The translations under genes were made by a program, and so were the position numbers. The notes beneath the pieces were generated by a model. That model was not told where the DNA came from and did no database searches. It saw nothing but the letters and a program-made list of their open reading frames with translations. From an uncultured Oribacterium sp. (GTDB lineage: Bacteria > Bacillota > Clostridia > Lachnospirales > Lachnospiraceae), in assembly GCA_946413525.1 (NCBI GenBank), contig CAMKKZ010000002.1, positions 62,001 through 126,000 on the forward strand: a stretch of DNA of 64,000 nt, written 5' to 3'. Below are positions 10,049-18,186 of this stretch, piece after piece; within the stretch, counting starts at the first letter, position 1; every line of letters starts with the position of its first letter.

Positions 10049-10969
10049 ATGCATAAATATCTGCGTTCAATTGGTTTTTCAAATATTCATGGAGATAAGG
10101 ACGCGGAATTTTTTCTGAACCTGGCTGTCAGTGACCGTTTCCGCGCCGGTACTTTTACAGATGAAAGCGGAATTGTGTTTGAGGAATACCGTCTCCGCGT
10201 AGGTTCCTCCATGGGAATATGCATCGTTGGTCATCGGGACAAAGACGGCAAATTTTACAGGAATTATTATTTCCCCTACATGAAAAGTCATGAAAGCACC
10301 CTCACCGAAGAGGGAGCGGTGGAACGGCATGCAGAGAAGGAAACCTACGCCGGCATACTTGATGACTTCCGCGCCGGCATTACCCTCATCTTCTATTTAT
10401 GCAACTCTCTGGAAATGAGGGAGTTCGAGCAGCAGGGCCTTGACGTTGGCGTGAAGAAGGCTTACATCACAGGTCTCTCCGTCGAAGGCAAGGTTCTTCT
10501 TCCTGCCGAAAAGGCCGAAGAAGATGAAGAAAGTGCCAATCGCCGCTACCGGGAACAAAAGGCCCTGTACGAAGCCGCAAGGAACGGCGATGAAGACGCA
10601 ATAGAAACGTTGACAGAAACGGACATGAACCTGATGTCCGAGGCGGCGCAACGCATTGAAACGGAAGATCTCTATTCCATTGTCGAATCTTCGTTCATGC
10701 CTGCAGGTATAGAATGTGATATTTACCAGATATTAGGTGAGATTACGGCGATTCGGGCCAGATTGAACGCTTTCACACACGAAACGGTGCTTGATTTACG
10801 GATTAACTGCAATGACGCTATTTTTCATGTATGCATCAACAAGGCAGACCTAGAAGGGGTGCCCACCGTTGGCCGCCGTTTTAAAGGACGGGTCTGGATG
10901 CAGGGAGATATTGAGTTTTCGAAATATTCTGCCTCAAAAAATGAGAATGAAGCTCTTGATTCAGATTAG
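10049..10969 (+). CDS. DUF3881 family protein
   Basis: This 306-residue cytosolic protein has no signal peptide or membrane segment. The N-terminus MHKYLRSIGFSNI and the overall layout match DUF3881, a family of unknown function I associate with Lachnospiraceae. The middle (about 155-200) is charged and helical. The C-terminal part, with VPTVGRRFKGRVWMQG, resembles a small beta-barrel-type module. No catalytic motif can be named. The ATG start is preceded by AGGAGG with a slightly long spacer. It is followed in the same direction by the S4-domain gene, and the two may share the upstream promoter. Confidence 0.8.
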   Translation: MHKYLRSIGFSNIHGDKDAEFFLNLAVSDRFRAGTFTDESGIVFEEYRLRVGSSMGICIVGHRDKDGKFYRNYYFPYMKSHESTLTEEGAVERHAEKETYAGILDDFRAGITLIFYLCNSLEMREFEQQGLDVGVKKAYITGLSVEGKVLLPAEKAEEDEESANRRYREQKALYEAARNGDEDAIETLTETDMNLMSEAAQRIETEDLYSIVESSFMPAGIECDIYQILGEITAIRARLNAFTHETVLDLRINCNDAIFHVCINKADLEGVPTVGRRFKGRVWMQGDIEFSKYSASKNENEALDSD

Positions 10970-10984
10970 ACCGCAATCCTGCAT

Positions 10985-11064
10985 AGACTTTTTCAAATAT
11001 AGCCCTTTTCAAATATAGGTTTTTCAATATAAGCTTTTTTCATTATGGGCTTTTTCAAAATAGA
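10985..11064 (+). repeat. Degenerate short tandem repeats (about 15-16 bp, CTTTTTCAAATATA-like)
   Basis: Four to five units of a TTTTTCAA(A)TATA-type motif, each ending in a G/C-containing triplet, fill the gap before the YlmH-like gene. They are A/T-rich and imperfect. No hairpin or promoter role is obvious. Confidence 0.6.
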
Positions 11065-11075
11065 ACGGAAACCTT

Positions 11076-11960
11076 ATGGAATTAAAAGAAATACTCTCGG
11101 GCAGGATTCGGGATTTGAGCCACAGGGCATGGCAAAGCGATGTCCCCGCCCACACATCCTTCCTGTCCTCTTCCGAACAGGCGCTCTTTTATGAAATCCT
11201 CCGGAAGGAATATCATATCACCTCAGACAGCGGCCTGATAAACGGTGTTCCTTTCCTCCTATACGGCGGCAAGACTGATTCCGACCGCAGCGCTGCTTTC
11301 TTCCTGCCATCCTGGCAGGATCCTGAGACCTTTCTTCAAGAAGAACGTGATAATGCGTCTTATATCAGCTCCATTCACATCCTCCCTGCCGCGTCCGCCG
11401 GTCATGAGACTAAGAATCCCACAGATTATCAGGAATCCGCTTCGCTGACAGAAAAGCGCAATGAAGCGCCTGGGAAATTCAGCGAGGCTCTGGGTCACAG
11501 GGACTATCTGGGGGCGGTCATGAATCTCGGAATTGAACGTAATCGCATAGGAGATATCCTGACCCGCGGGGAAGAGGCTTTTATTTTTGTACTCACGGAG
11601 GTTGCCCCCACCCTTTGCAATGAGCTTAGCCGAGTTAGACACACCCCTGTTCGATGCGAAATCGTGCCCCCTTCCCGCTGTACGCTGGAGCCGGAATATG
11701 TCCAGATCACAGGTTCTGTCGCTTCTGAGCGCCTGGATGCCGTTCTGGCCATGGCTTACAGGCTGTCCAGAGGAAAAGCTCAGGAGCTCCTGTCCTCTGA
11801 CCGTGTATTCGTTAACGGAAGGACTGTGCATAACTGCTCATACATCCCAAAGCCTGGAGAGCGCGTCTCTGTCCGCGGACTTGGAAAATTCATCTATGAA
11901 GGGGCAGGGGGCACCAGCCGCAAAGGGCGTCTTTTTGTCAGTATAAAGGCTTTCCGTTAA
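11076..11960 (+). CDS. YlmH-like S4-domain RNA-binding protein
   Basis: This 294-residue protein resembles YlmH, which sits near cell-division genes in many Firmicutes and has been linked to binding stalled large ribosomal subunits. The conserved central motif is HRDYLGAVMNLGIERNRIG (141-159). The C-terminal S4 RNA-binding domain begins at about 216 with SERLDAVLA and includes SRGKAQELL and VFVNGR. A poorly conserved stretch at about 103-135 looks like an insertion. The start is an ATG with a weak ribosome site. Here the gene is away from the division cluster and convergent with trmB, whose stop lies 18 bases beyond its own. Confidence 0.85.
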   Translation: MELKEILSGRIRDLSHRAWQSDVPAHTSFLSSSEQALFYEILRKEYHITSDSGLINGVPFLLYGGKTDSDRSAAFFLPSWQDPETFLQEERDNASYISSIHILPAASAGHETKNPTDYQESASLTEKRNEAPGKFSEALGHRDYLGAVMNLGIERNRIGDILTRGEEAFIFVLTEVAPTLCNELSRVRHTPVRCEIVPPSRCTLEPEYVQITGSVASERLDAVLAMAYRLSRGKAQELLSSDRVFVNGRTVHNCSYIPKPGERVSVRGLGKFIYEGAGGTSRKGRLFVSIKAFR

Positions 11961-11978
11961 AGTAAGATTGCCCTGCCC

Positions 11979-12638
11979 TTACTGCGGCACGGCAACCAGC
12001 TTGAAAATGCGATTGCCTCTGCCGGAAAATTTCTCCTCATACTCCGTCATCACGTTCTCCTCCATATGCTTGACGTCATGATGCAGGTCCCAGGTCGAAT
12101 ACACTATGCTCCAGCCTGCGGATGGCAACGATTTCAACGAATAGGAAAACAGAGCCTCATTATCCGTTTTGAAATGCAGTTCGCCATCCTCTACCAAAAT
12201 ACGGCGGAACAAGTCAAGGTATGTCGGACTTGTCAGCCGCCTGTTGCTCTGCTTGGACTTCGGCCAGGGATCAGAGAAATTCAGGTAGATCCTGTCTGCT
12301 TCATTTTCCGAAAAAATCTCAGGAAGCAATATCGCGTCAGTGTACGCGTAAACCAGATTGGCCAGCTTTTTGCCATCTGCTTCCTCTCTCTGCCTCTTTT
12401 TTATTGCTTTTAACAGTACCGTTGCGTAGCGCTCGATTCCAATATAATCAATTTCCGGATGCCTTTCTGCCATCCCCAGCAGAAAACCGCCCTTGCCCAT
12501 GCCAACCTCCACGTGCAGCGCGGCCTCACGATGGAAAACGGATTTCTTCCATTTCCCCTTGTAAAATTCCGGGCAATCAACAACAAAGTTTGAATCTGCA
12601 ACGAATTTCTCCGAACCAGGAATATGTCGAAGCCTCAT
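11979..12638 (-). CDS. trmB: tRNA (guanine-N7)-methyltransferase TrmB
   Basis: This 219-residue SAM-dependent enzyme makes m7G46 in tRNA. The SAM-binding loop is VEVGMGKGGFL. The family signature FSDPWPKSK is present, with substrate contacts in the HFKTDNEALF region. I chose the ATG at 12638 rather than the GTG one codon upstream because it is better spaced from the GGAGGA site. It is transcribed toward the YlmH-like gene. Upstream lies a dispersed repeat rather than a clear promoter. Confidence 0.95.
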   Translation of the reverse strand: MRLRHIPGSEKFVADSNFVVDCPEFYKGKWKKSVFHREAALHVEVGMGKGGFLLGMAERHPEIDYIGIERYATVLLKAIKKRQREEADGKKLANLVYAYTDAILLPEIFSENEADRIYLNFSDPWPKSKQSNRRLTSPTYLDLFRRILVEDGELHFKTDNEALFSYSLKSLPSAGWSIVYSTWDLHHDVKHMEENVMTEYEEKFSGRGNRIFKLVAVPQ

Positions 12639-12652
12639 CACAATCCTCCTCC

Positions 12653-12795
12653 CCTATTAGAGTGGGTTTTTGCCACTCTAATTTCATGACAAACCGATGC
12701 GGTATCGCATCATTAAGGCTCATCTATCAGAGTGGGTCTTCGCCGCTCTGAGTTATGAAATAGCGAACCGCCAACGGGATCAATCGGCTCGATAA
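12653..12795 (+). repeat. Dispersed hairpin repeat, family 1 (two ~70-bp units)
   Basis: Two units start at about 12655 and 12725. Each opens with AGAGTGGG...CCACTCT or AGAGTGGG...CCGCTCT hairpins. In the first unit the second hairpin is GATGCG-GTAT-CGCATC; in the second the spacer variant TAGCGAACCG...CGG is found. The same family recurs at 21691, 22180, 39520, 48102 and 53347. The gap 12639-13002 otherwise holds only the promoter for the next gene. Confidence 0.85.
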
Positions 12796-12812
12796 CAAAG
12801 CACAGGAAATAC

Positions 12813-12841
12813 TTTCAAAACATTAATTTCATGTGTATAAT
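12813..12841 (+). promoter_or_regulatory. Putative promoter of the xpaC-telA pair
   Basis: TTTCAA at 12813-12818 and a consensus TATAAT at 12836-12841 are spaced by 17 bases. It lies directly after the dispersed repeat and about 160 bases before the chosen start. Confidence 0.5.
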
Positions 12842-13002
12842 AATCATAGCTATCCTGCCTAGCCAAGCAGTTATGGATATCTGCAATAATTGAGATGGCC
12901 GTTTACATAGCAGCTATGCAAAGCCCCAACCGGGCTGCTGCCCCGTCTTCGACAAAACAGGATAGCTTCCTCACACAAAATGCGTTAAACAGGGAGGCTG
13001 AG

Positions 13003-13752
13003 ATGAAGAACAAAAATATTGGCACAATATTATTATGCATCCTCACCGCAGTGGTTTTGTATGGTCCCTGGCCATTTGCCCTGCGCCTTTCGGATCCCGG
13101 CATAATCCGTCCCGGGCTTGCCCTTGCTTTTGGAATCGCTTTGACGGCGGGACTTATTTTCAGCATCGTTCGTCTTTTGCGCGGCAGAACCCCTACCGTC
13201 CCTTTCGGAGACAATAAGGCTCTTGACAATCTTCGCCGTGCCTTCACCGCGCAAGAAAACCGCCAGATCATAGGTTCGATCGCAAAAAAAGCCCTCTCGC
13301 AGCTTAGTTCTTTTTCACAGAAGTCTGCCTCCTTAAACCAGTCCCTTACGACACGTTTTGGGGACAGCTCCATTACATATTCCCGTTTTGCCGATACACT
13401 GAATCAGGCACCGGACGCAATTTTCAATTCATTGGATTTGCTGCTGGAAAGGATGAAGGCTTTCGATGAAAAAGAATACATGTCCCTTTCCTTACGGATT
13501 TCCTCCGGCGACTACAAAAAAGATCCCATTCCGGCCAAAGTACAGGAGGATCGCCTGCTTCTCCTTTCAGACCACCTGCATGACATGGAAAGAATTCTCG
13601 AATCCAATGAAAAGCTGCTTCTCATGATGGATCAGTGCAATTTGGAACTATCTTCCATGAAGGATTCGGAAAGCGAGAAAGAAAACCAAAGGATACTTGA
13701 AGAAATCCGCCAGTTGGCGGAAAGCACAAAATACTATTCACAGCATATTTGA
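13003..13752 (+). CDS. XpaC-like membrane protein
   Basis: This 249-residue protein has two N-terminal membrane helices (about 8-27 and 36-58) and then a helical cytosolic domain with charged coiled-coil-like segments. XpaC (5-bromo-4-chloroindolyl phosphate hydrolysis) proteins have this layout and are typically encoded next to TelA, as here; their biochemical role is not established. The ATG at 13003 follows AGGGAGG at ideal spacing. An upstream in-frame ATG at 12895 would add a polar 36-residue leader without a ribosome site, so I rejected it. It is likely co-transcribed with telA across a repeat-filled gap. Confidence 0.75.
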   Translation: MKNKNIGTILLCILTAVVLYGPWPFALRLSDPGIIRPGLALAFGIALTAGLIFSIVRLLRGRTPTVPFGDNKALDNLRRAFTAQENRQIIGSIAKKALSQLSSFSQKSASLNQSLTTRFGDSSITYSRFADTLNQAPDAIFNSLDLLLERMKAFDEKEYMSLSLRISSGDYKKDPIPAKVQEDRLLLLSDHLHDMERILESNEKLLLMMDQCNLELSSMKDSESEKENQRILEEIRQLAESTKYYSQHI

Positions 13753-13805
13753 CAATCCAATGCTGATTATCACGTAGCTCATTTACTATAATACTTTAAA
13801 CCAAG

Positions 13806-13991
13806 TATGAAAGGCAAGCCTTTCATACTTGCTTTGTGCCGCTGGCACGTCACAAATGGGACTCAATGCCTACGGGGACTCAATGCCTACGGCATCAAGT
13901 CAAAGCATGAAAGGCAAGCCTTTCATACTTCATTTGTACCACTGGCACGTCACAAATTGAACTCAATGCCTTCGGCATCAAGCCAAAACAT
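13806..13991 (+). repeat. Two tandem ~100-bp units, each with three hairpins
   Basis: Units begin at 13807 and 13907, exactly 100 bases apart. Each holds an ATGAAAGGC-AA-GCCTTTCAT palindrome, a GTGCC/GGCAC-type hairpin (variant in unit 2) and an ACTCAATGCC...GGCATCAAG hairpin, duplicated internally in unit 1. The array occupies the xpaC-telA gap and ends just before the telA ribosome site. Confidence 0.85.
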
Positions 13992-14009
13992 GAAAAGGAG
14001 GAAAGAAAA

Positions 14010-15173
14010 ATGTTTGACCTCGAATTACCTGATGAACAAAAGGTAAAAGAAGCTGTGGAAAAGGAATTAGCCGTCAGCCCTGAACGCACGGATACTGTGC
14101 AGCAAACCGCCGAGGAGAAGGCAAAAGAAATACTTGGCACGGATATCACACTTTTTGAGGACCGAAAGGCAGTTCTCTCTGCCATAGAATCTTTTGGATC
14201 CGACCTTATGCAAAAAAGCGAATCCAAAAACAAAATCCTTTCCAGAAGAATGGATTCCCTGGCAAAAGGTGGTGCTGAAGCGGGCGAGGTATCGAAGGCG
14301 CTCGCAGAGCTTGCGGAACGGATGCGAGGCCTGGATCCTTCCGGAATTGATTTTGACCAGAAGGGTTTTCTTGGCAAGCTTGTCAATCCTGTCAAACGTT
14401 ATTTTGACAAGTTCAAAACCGCTGACGCTGAAATCGCGGACATTGTAAAGTCCCTGGACAGCGGGAAGAACATGTTAAAAAATGACAATATCACCCTCGA
14501 AATAGAAGAATCCGATATGCGCCAACTGACTAGGCAGTTGAACGAGAGGATTGCCCTCGGAAACGCCCTGGACAAATATCTCAGCAATGCCATTGAAAAC
14601 AAAAAGCTTGAAGGTGGTGATGAAGAAAAGGTGAAATTCATCGAGGAGGAAATCCTTTTCCCTCTCCGTCAGCGCATCATGGATTTCCAGCAGGTACAGA
14701 TTGTATCCCAGCAAGGCATTGCCGCCATGGAAATCGTAAGGCGGAATAACAATGAACTGATCCGGGCCGTTGAAAGGGCAAAGACTGTAACCATCACCTC
14801 CCTCCGGACAGCCGTAACCGTGGCTGGAGCCCTGTATAATCAGAAGCTCGTATTGGAAAAGGTCAGTGTTCTCAATGAAAGCACGAACCAGATGATTGCT
14901 TCCACCTCCGCCATGCTGAAAAATCAGGGGGCGGAAATCCAGAAACAGGCATCCGAAGCCATGATTTCCACGGATACCCTCAAACAGGCTTTTGAAGATA
15001 CGCTGCAGGCCATGGATGATATAGAAAACTACAGACTGGAAGCCCTTCCCAGAATTCGTCAGACCATTGACAGTTTCCAGGAATTGGCTGAGAAAGGTGA
15101 AGCGCGCCTTCAGCAGATGGAAAAAGCCGGGGCATTCCAAATACAAGAGGAAAACCCCGGCAATACGGACTAA
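14010..15173 (+). CDS. TelA/toxic anion resistance family protein
   Basis: This 387-residue, mostly alpha-helical cytosolic protein of the TelA/KlaA family was first noted in tellurite resistance and is found widely with XpaC in Firmicutes. No catalytic motif is known. Long coiled-coil-like helices with heptad-type Leu/Ile spacing and a conserved region around IDFQKGFLGKLVNPVKRYF are visible. The ATG start has a strong AAAAGGAGG site. A hairpin terminator follows at 15204. The resistance label is historical; in Lachnospiraceae a cell-envelope stress role is as plausible. Confidence 0.88.
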   Translation: MFDLELPDEQKVKEAVEKELAVSPERTDTVQQTAEEKAKEILGTDITLFEDRKAVLSAIESFGSDLMQKSESKNKILSRRMDSLAKGGAEAGEVSKALAELAERMRGLDPSGIDFDQKGFLGKLVNPVKRYFDKFKTADAEIADIVKSLDSGKNMLKNDNITLEIEESDMRQLTRQLNERIALGNALDKYLSNAIENKKLEGGDEEKVKFIEEEILFPLRQRIMDFQQVQIVSQQGIAAMEIVRRNNNELIRAVERAKTVTITSLRTAVTVAGALYNQKLVLEKVSVLNESTNQMIASTSAMLKNQGAEIQKQASEAMISTDTLKQAFEDTLQAMDDIENYRLEALPRIRQTIDSFQELAEKGEARLQQMEKAGAFQIQEENPGNTD

Positions 15174-15203
15174 AACAGAGCCGTTAGCAAATTATCTTTC
15201 CAG

Positions 15204-15232
15204 TCAGAGCGGTCATTGACCGCTCTGATTTT
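15204..15232 (+). terminator. Rho-independent terminator after telA
   Basis: An 11-bp stem (TCAGAGCGGTC/GACCGCTCTGA) with a 3-base loop is followed by TTTT. It lies between the convergent telA and mglC genes and is oriented for telA. Confidence 0.75.
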
Positions 15233-15279
15233 GTCTTCAAAGCGCATGCGGACAATTCTGTTTACTCTCTGTTTATTTC

Positions 15280-16281
15280 TTATTTTTTCTGGATATATTT
15301 CCTGATATCAAGCGCGATGGAAACAATGATGACGAATCCCTGCACGATATACTGGTAGTTTGTTTCCACTCCAAGAAACTGAAGCGCTGATTTCAACAAT
15401 TCAAAAACCAGCACGCCAACCAGCACACCGGTAACCCGTCCGACACCGCCGTTGACGGAAACACCGCCAATCGTACACGCCGCAATTGCCTCAAGCTCAT
15501 AACCCTGCCCCATGTTCACAGAGCTTCCTCCGGCTTTCGCCCCAAGGAGGAAACCGGCCAGGGCGTACATCATGGCCGCCAGCACATATATTGCTATAAG
15601 CGTCTTTTTGACATTGACGCCGGATACCTCTGCCGCCTGTGGATTGCCGCCAATAGCATACATATATTTTCCATGGGGCGTCATATTGTACAAAAACCAG
15701 AAAGCGATTCCGACAATCACCGCTATAATGAAAAGATAGGGAAGCAAGTCAAACAGTTTTCCTGTTGCCACACCAGTATAATCATTCCTGTATCCTCCAA
15801 TCGGCGTGGCATTCGTGTATACCAGGCATATCCCGTATACGATAAGCTGCATGCCCAGCGTTCCTATGAAGGCCGGCACGTTCAGATAGGAAATCACCAC
15901 CCCGTTGATCAAACCAAAGATGGCGCAGACTGCCATGGAAATGAGAAGTACGATCAGCACCCACCAGCTGCCAAAATTAGGCAGACCGCTTGTCAGGGCG
16001 AATCTTCCAGAATAGTCCGCTTTCTGAAGAAGCGTTCCCGAAATGCATGCCGCAAGACCAACGGCGCGCCCTGCGGAGAGATCAGTTCCCTTCGTGATAA
16101 GGCAGCCCGAAACACCCAGCGCGATGATAAACCTCGGTGCCACATTCAGCATAATGGAGGAAATGTTACGCCATGTGAAGAAAGTCGGACGCATGATGCC
16201 AGTAAACACGACCAGCAGTACCAGTACGATAATAATTCCGTAATTGATCAGAATATCCTGTAAAGTTATTTTTTTCTTCAT
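15280..16281 (-). CDS. mglC: Galactose/methyl-galactoside ABC transporter permease
   Basis: This 333-residue permease of the carbohydrate uptake class 2 (MglC/RbsC) family has about 8-10 hydrophobic segments. Recognisable pieces are GIMRPTFFTWRNISSI near the N-terminus, the conserved loop MYAIGGNPQAAEVSGVNV and a C-terminal EAIAACTIGGVSVNGGVG segment. The ATG start has an AAGGGGGGAT site. It follows mglA by 18 bases, so it is the last gene of mglBAC. The substrate could be galactose or another hexose; the name rests on similarity and on the binding protein. Confidence 0.92.
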   Translation of the reverse strand: MKKKITLQDILINYGIIIVLVLLVVFTGIMRPTFFTWRNISSIMLNVAPRFIIALGVSGCLITKGTDLSAGRAVGLAACISGTLLQKADYSGRFALTSGLPNFGSWWVLIVLLISMAVCAIFGLINGVVISYLNVPAFIGTLGMQLIVYGICLVYTNATPIGGYRNDYTGVATGKLFDLLPYLFIIAVIVGIAFWFLYNMTPHGKYMYAIGGNPQAAEVSGVNVKKTLIAIYVLAAMMYALAGFLLGAKAGGSSVNMGQGYELEAIAACTIGGVSVNGGVGRVTGVLVGVLVFELLKSALQFLGVETNYQYIVQGFVIIVSIALDIRKYIQKK

Positions 16282-16299
16282 CTTATCCCTATCCCCCCT

Positions 16300-17814
16300 T
16301 TATTGGTTAAACTGTGTGGCATATTGCATGACCGTCTCCTGGGTAGCGTCTCTGCTTTCCAAATCCCCGGTCACATGCCCCGCGCACATAACGATAATCC
16401 GATTCGACATGCCGAGAAGCTCCGGCATTTCCGATGAAATCATAATGATGGACTTGCCCGACTTAACAAGGTCGATCATTATCTGGTAAATCTCATATTT
16501 CGCCCCGACATCGATACCCCTGGTAGGCTCGTCCATGATAAGGATGTCCGGATTATTCGCCAGCCACCTGGCAATAATCACCTTCTGCTGGTTTCCGCCC
16601 GACAAAGACTGTATCTGGGTTTTTGAGCTGGGCGTCTTGATGCTTAGCTTCTTCACGTTTTCCTGTACAACGTTCTCAATCTTTCCAAGATCCAGCATAA
16701 ATCCATTTGTATAATTTCTCAGGGAAGAAATTCCCACATTATCCGCAATGGAAAGCACCCCGAGTATCCCGGTACCACGCCGGTCCTCCGTAATCATCCC
16801 GATTCCGTTTTTAATCGCGTCATCCGGTTTGTGAATTTCAACCTTCTGCCCCTTTATCCGAACCTCTCCAGAGCGAATATTGCGCATTCCGAATATAGCC
16901 TCCATGAGTTCCGTACGCTGCGCGCCTACAAGGCCTCCAAAACCCAGTATTTCGCCTCTTCTGAGCTGGAAAGAACAATTTTGGAATGATCGGTCATGAA
17001 TGGAGCATAAATCCTTGACTTCCAGCACAACTTCATCAGTCCGGTAATCATCCTTTGGCGGGTAGACATTCGTCAGCTCACGGCCAACCATGTTTTTGAC
17101 AATACCCTCGTCGGTAATATCCTCCACTCTCCATGTCCCCACATAGGTTCCATCCCGCATGATCGTGATGTCGTCTGCTATCTGCCTGATTTCAGCCATT
17201 TTGTGTGATATATAGATCATGGACACGCCCCTGTCCCGCAGGTCATTGATGATGCGGAACAATGCCTCTACCTCATTATCCGTAAGGGAGGAGGTCGGCT
17301 CATCCAATATAATCAGCTTCGCATTCATTGATACAGCTTTGGCAATTTCTACCGACTGCATCTGTCCGATGGAAAGCGTCCCCAGCTTCGCCCTGGGATC
17401 AAAATTCATCTTGACATCCCTAAGCCACTTCTCCGCTTCCTCATTCATTTTTTTATGATCAACCACCTGGAACGGTCCTATCTTTGTCAATGGATACCGT
17501 CCAAGATACATATTTTCAGAAATTGAACGTTCCGGAATCGGCTGCAGCTCCTGATGCACCATGGCCAGCCCCAAATGGAGCGCCTCGTCCGGATTATTAA
17601 TGACCACCGGCTGCCCATCGATTTTGACCGAACCGGTATCCATTTTGTATATGCCGAAAAGACATTTCATCAATGTCGACTTGCCGGCACCGTTTTCTCC
17701 CATAAGGGCATGCACAGTGCCGGGACGGACTTTCAGGTGAATGCCATCCAAAGCCTTCACGCCGGGAAAGCTTTTGCTCACATTCTCCATTTCAAGCCTA
17801 TACTCTTCCGCCAT
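16300..17814 (-). CDS. mglA: Sugar ABC transporter ATP-binding protein MglA
   Basis: This 504-residue protein has two fused ATPase domains, as usual for sugar importers of this class. The first domain has Walker A GENGAGKST near residue 39, signature LSIGQMQ and Walker B LIILDEPTSSL. The second has the degenerate P-loop GLVGAQRTE typical of MglA, signature LSGGNQQK and Walker B ILIMDEPTRGID. The ATG start is preceded by AAGGAG. It is downstream of mglB across a 370-base gap with a stable hairpin, and probably less abundant than mglB. Confidence 0.95.
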   Translation of the reverse strand: MAEEYRLEMENVSKSFPGVKALDGIHLKVRPGTVHALMGENGAGKSTLMKCLFGIYKMDTGSVKIDGQPVVINNPDEALHLGLAMVHQELQPIPERSISENMYLGRYPLTKIGPFQVVDHKKMNEEAEKWLRDVKMNFDPRAKLGTLSIGQMQSVEIAKAVSMNAKLIILDEPTSSLTDNEVEALFRIINDLRDRGVSMIYISHKMAEIRQIADDITIMRDGTYVGTWRVEDITDEGIVKNMVGRELTNVYPPKDDYRTDEVVLEVKDLCSIHDRSFQNCSFQLRRGEILGFGGLVGAQRTELMEAIFGMRNIRSGEVRIKGQKVEIHKPDDAIKNGIGMITEDRRGTGILGVLSIADNVGISSLRNYTNGFMLDLGKIENVVQENVKKLSIKTPSSKTQIQSLSGGNQQKVIIARWLANNPDILIMDEPTRGIDVGAKYEIYQIMIDLVKSGKSIIMISSEMPELLGMSNRIIVMCAGHVTGDLESRDATQETVMQYATQFNQ

Positions 17815-17917
17815 CCCCCAACTCCTTTCCTTCTCAACTATAATAATCCTGCAAGGCAGCCATGAAAACCGCCTGATTGTTTACATTGATACTTATGACA
17901 CCGCTTTCGTTTGGAAA

Positions 17918-17946
17918 CGGGGTGTATCAAAAGCTGATACACCCCG
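17918..17946 (-). promoter_or_regulatory. Stable hairpin in the mglB-mglA gap
   Basis: A perfect 12-bp stem (CGGGGTGTATCA/TGATACACCCCG) encloses a 5-base loop. On the minus strand it is followed only by TTTCC, so it looks like a message-stabilising or leaky-termination element rather than a full stop. The 372-base gap 17815-18186 holds no gene; a near-repeat of TTTTG(C/T)AAAAACGTCGT is also seen at about 17963 and 18011. Confidence 0.65.
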
Positions 17947-18186
17947 TCCTTTTGCGATCCTGTTTTGCAAAAACGTCGTCCTTACCTGTCTTGCAGTTTC
18001 CCGAAACAGTTTTGTAAAAACGTCGTTTCAGTCATTCGCGGGATTGTCCTGCTTAAATTCCTGTCATGATCCAATACGTATTGAATTATGACAAACTCTT
18101 TTGAGAAAAAGTCATATCCGGAAATGATTCAACAGCTACGGAACATGTCTTTCGCGAAGACCAGGAGCAATTTCTCCCTGCACGAT

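Noticed and set aside
9759-10118. Possible small gene upstream of the DUF3881 gene
   Set aside because: It overlaps the DUF3881 start in another frame, contains the promoter sequence and has no ribosome site.
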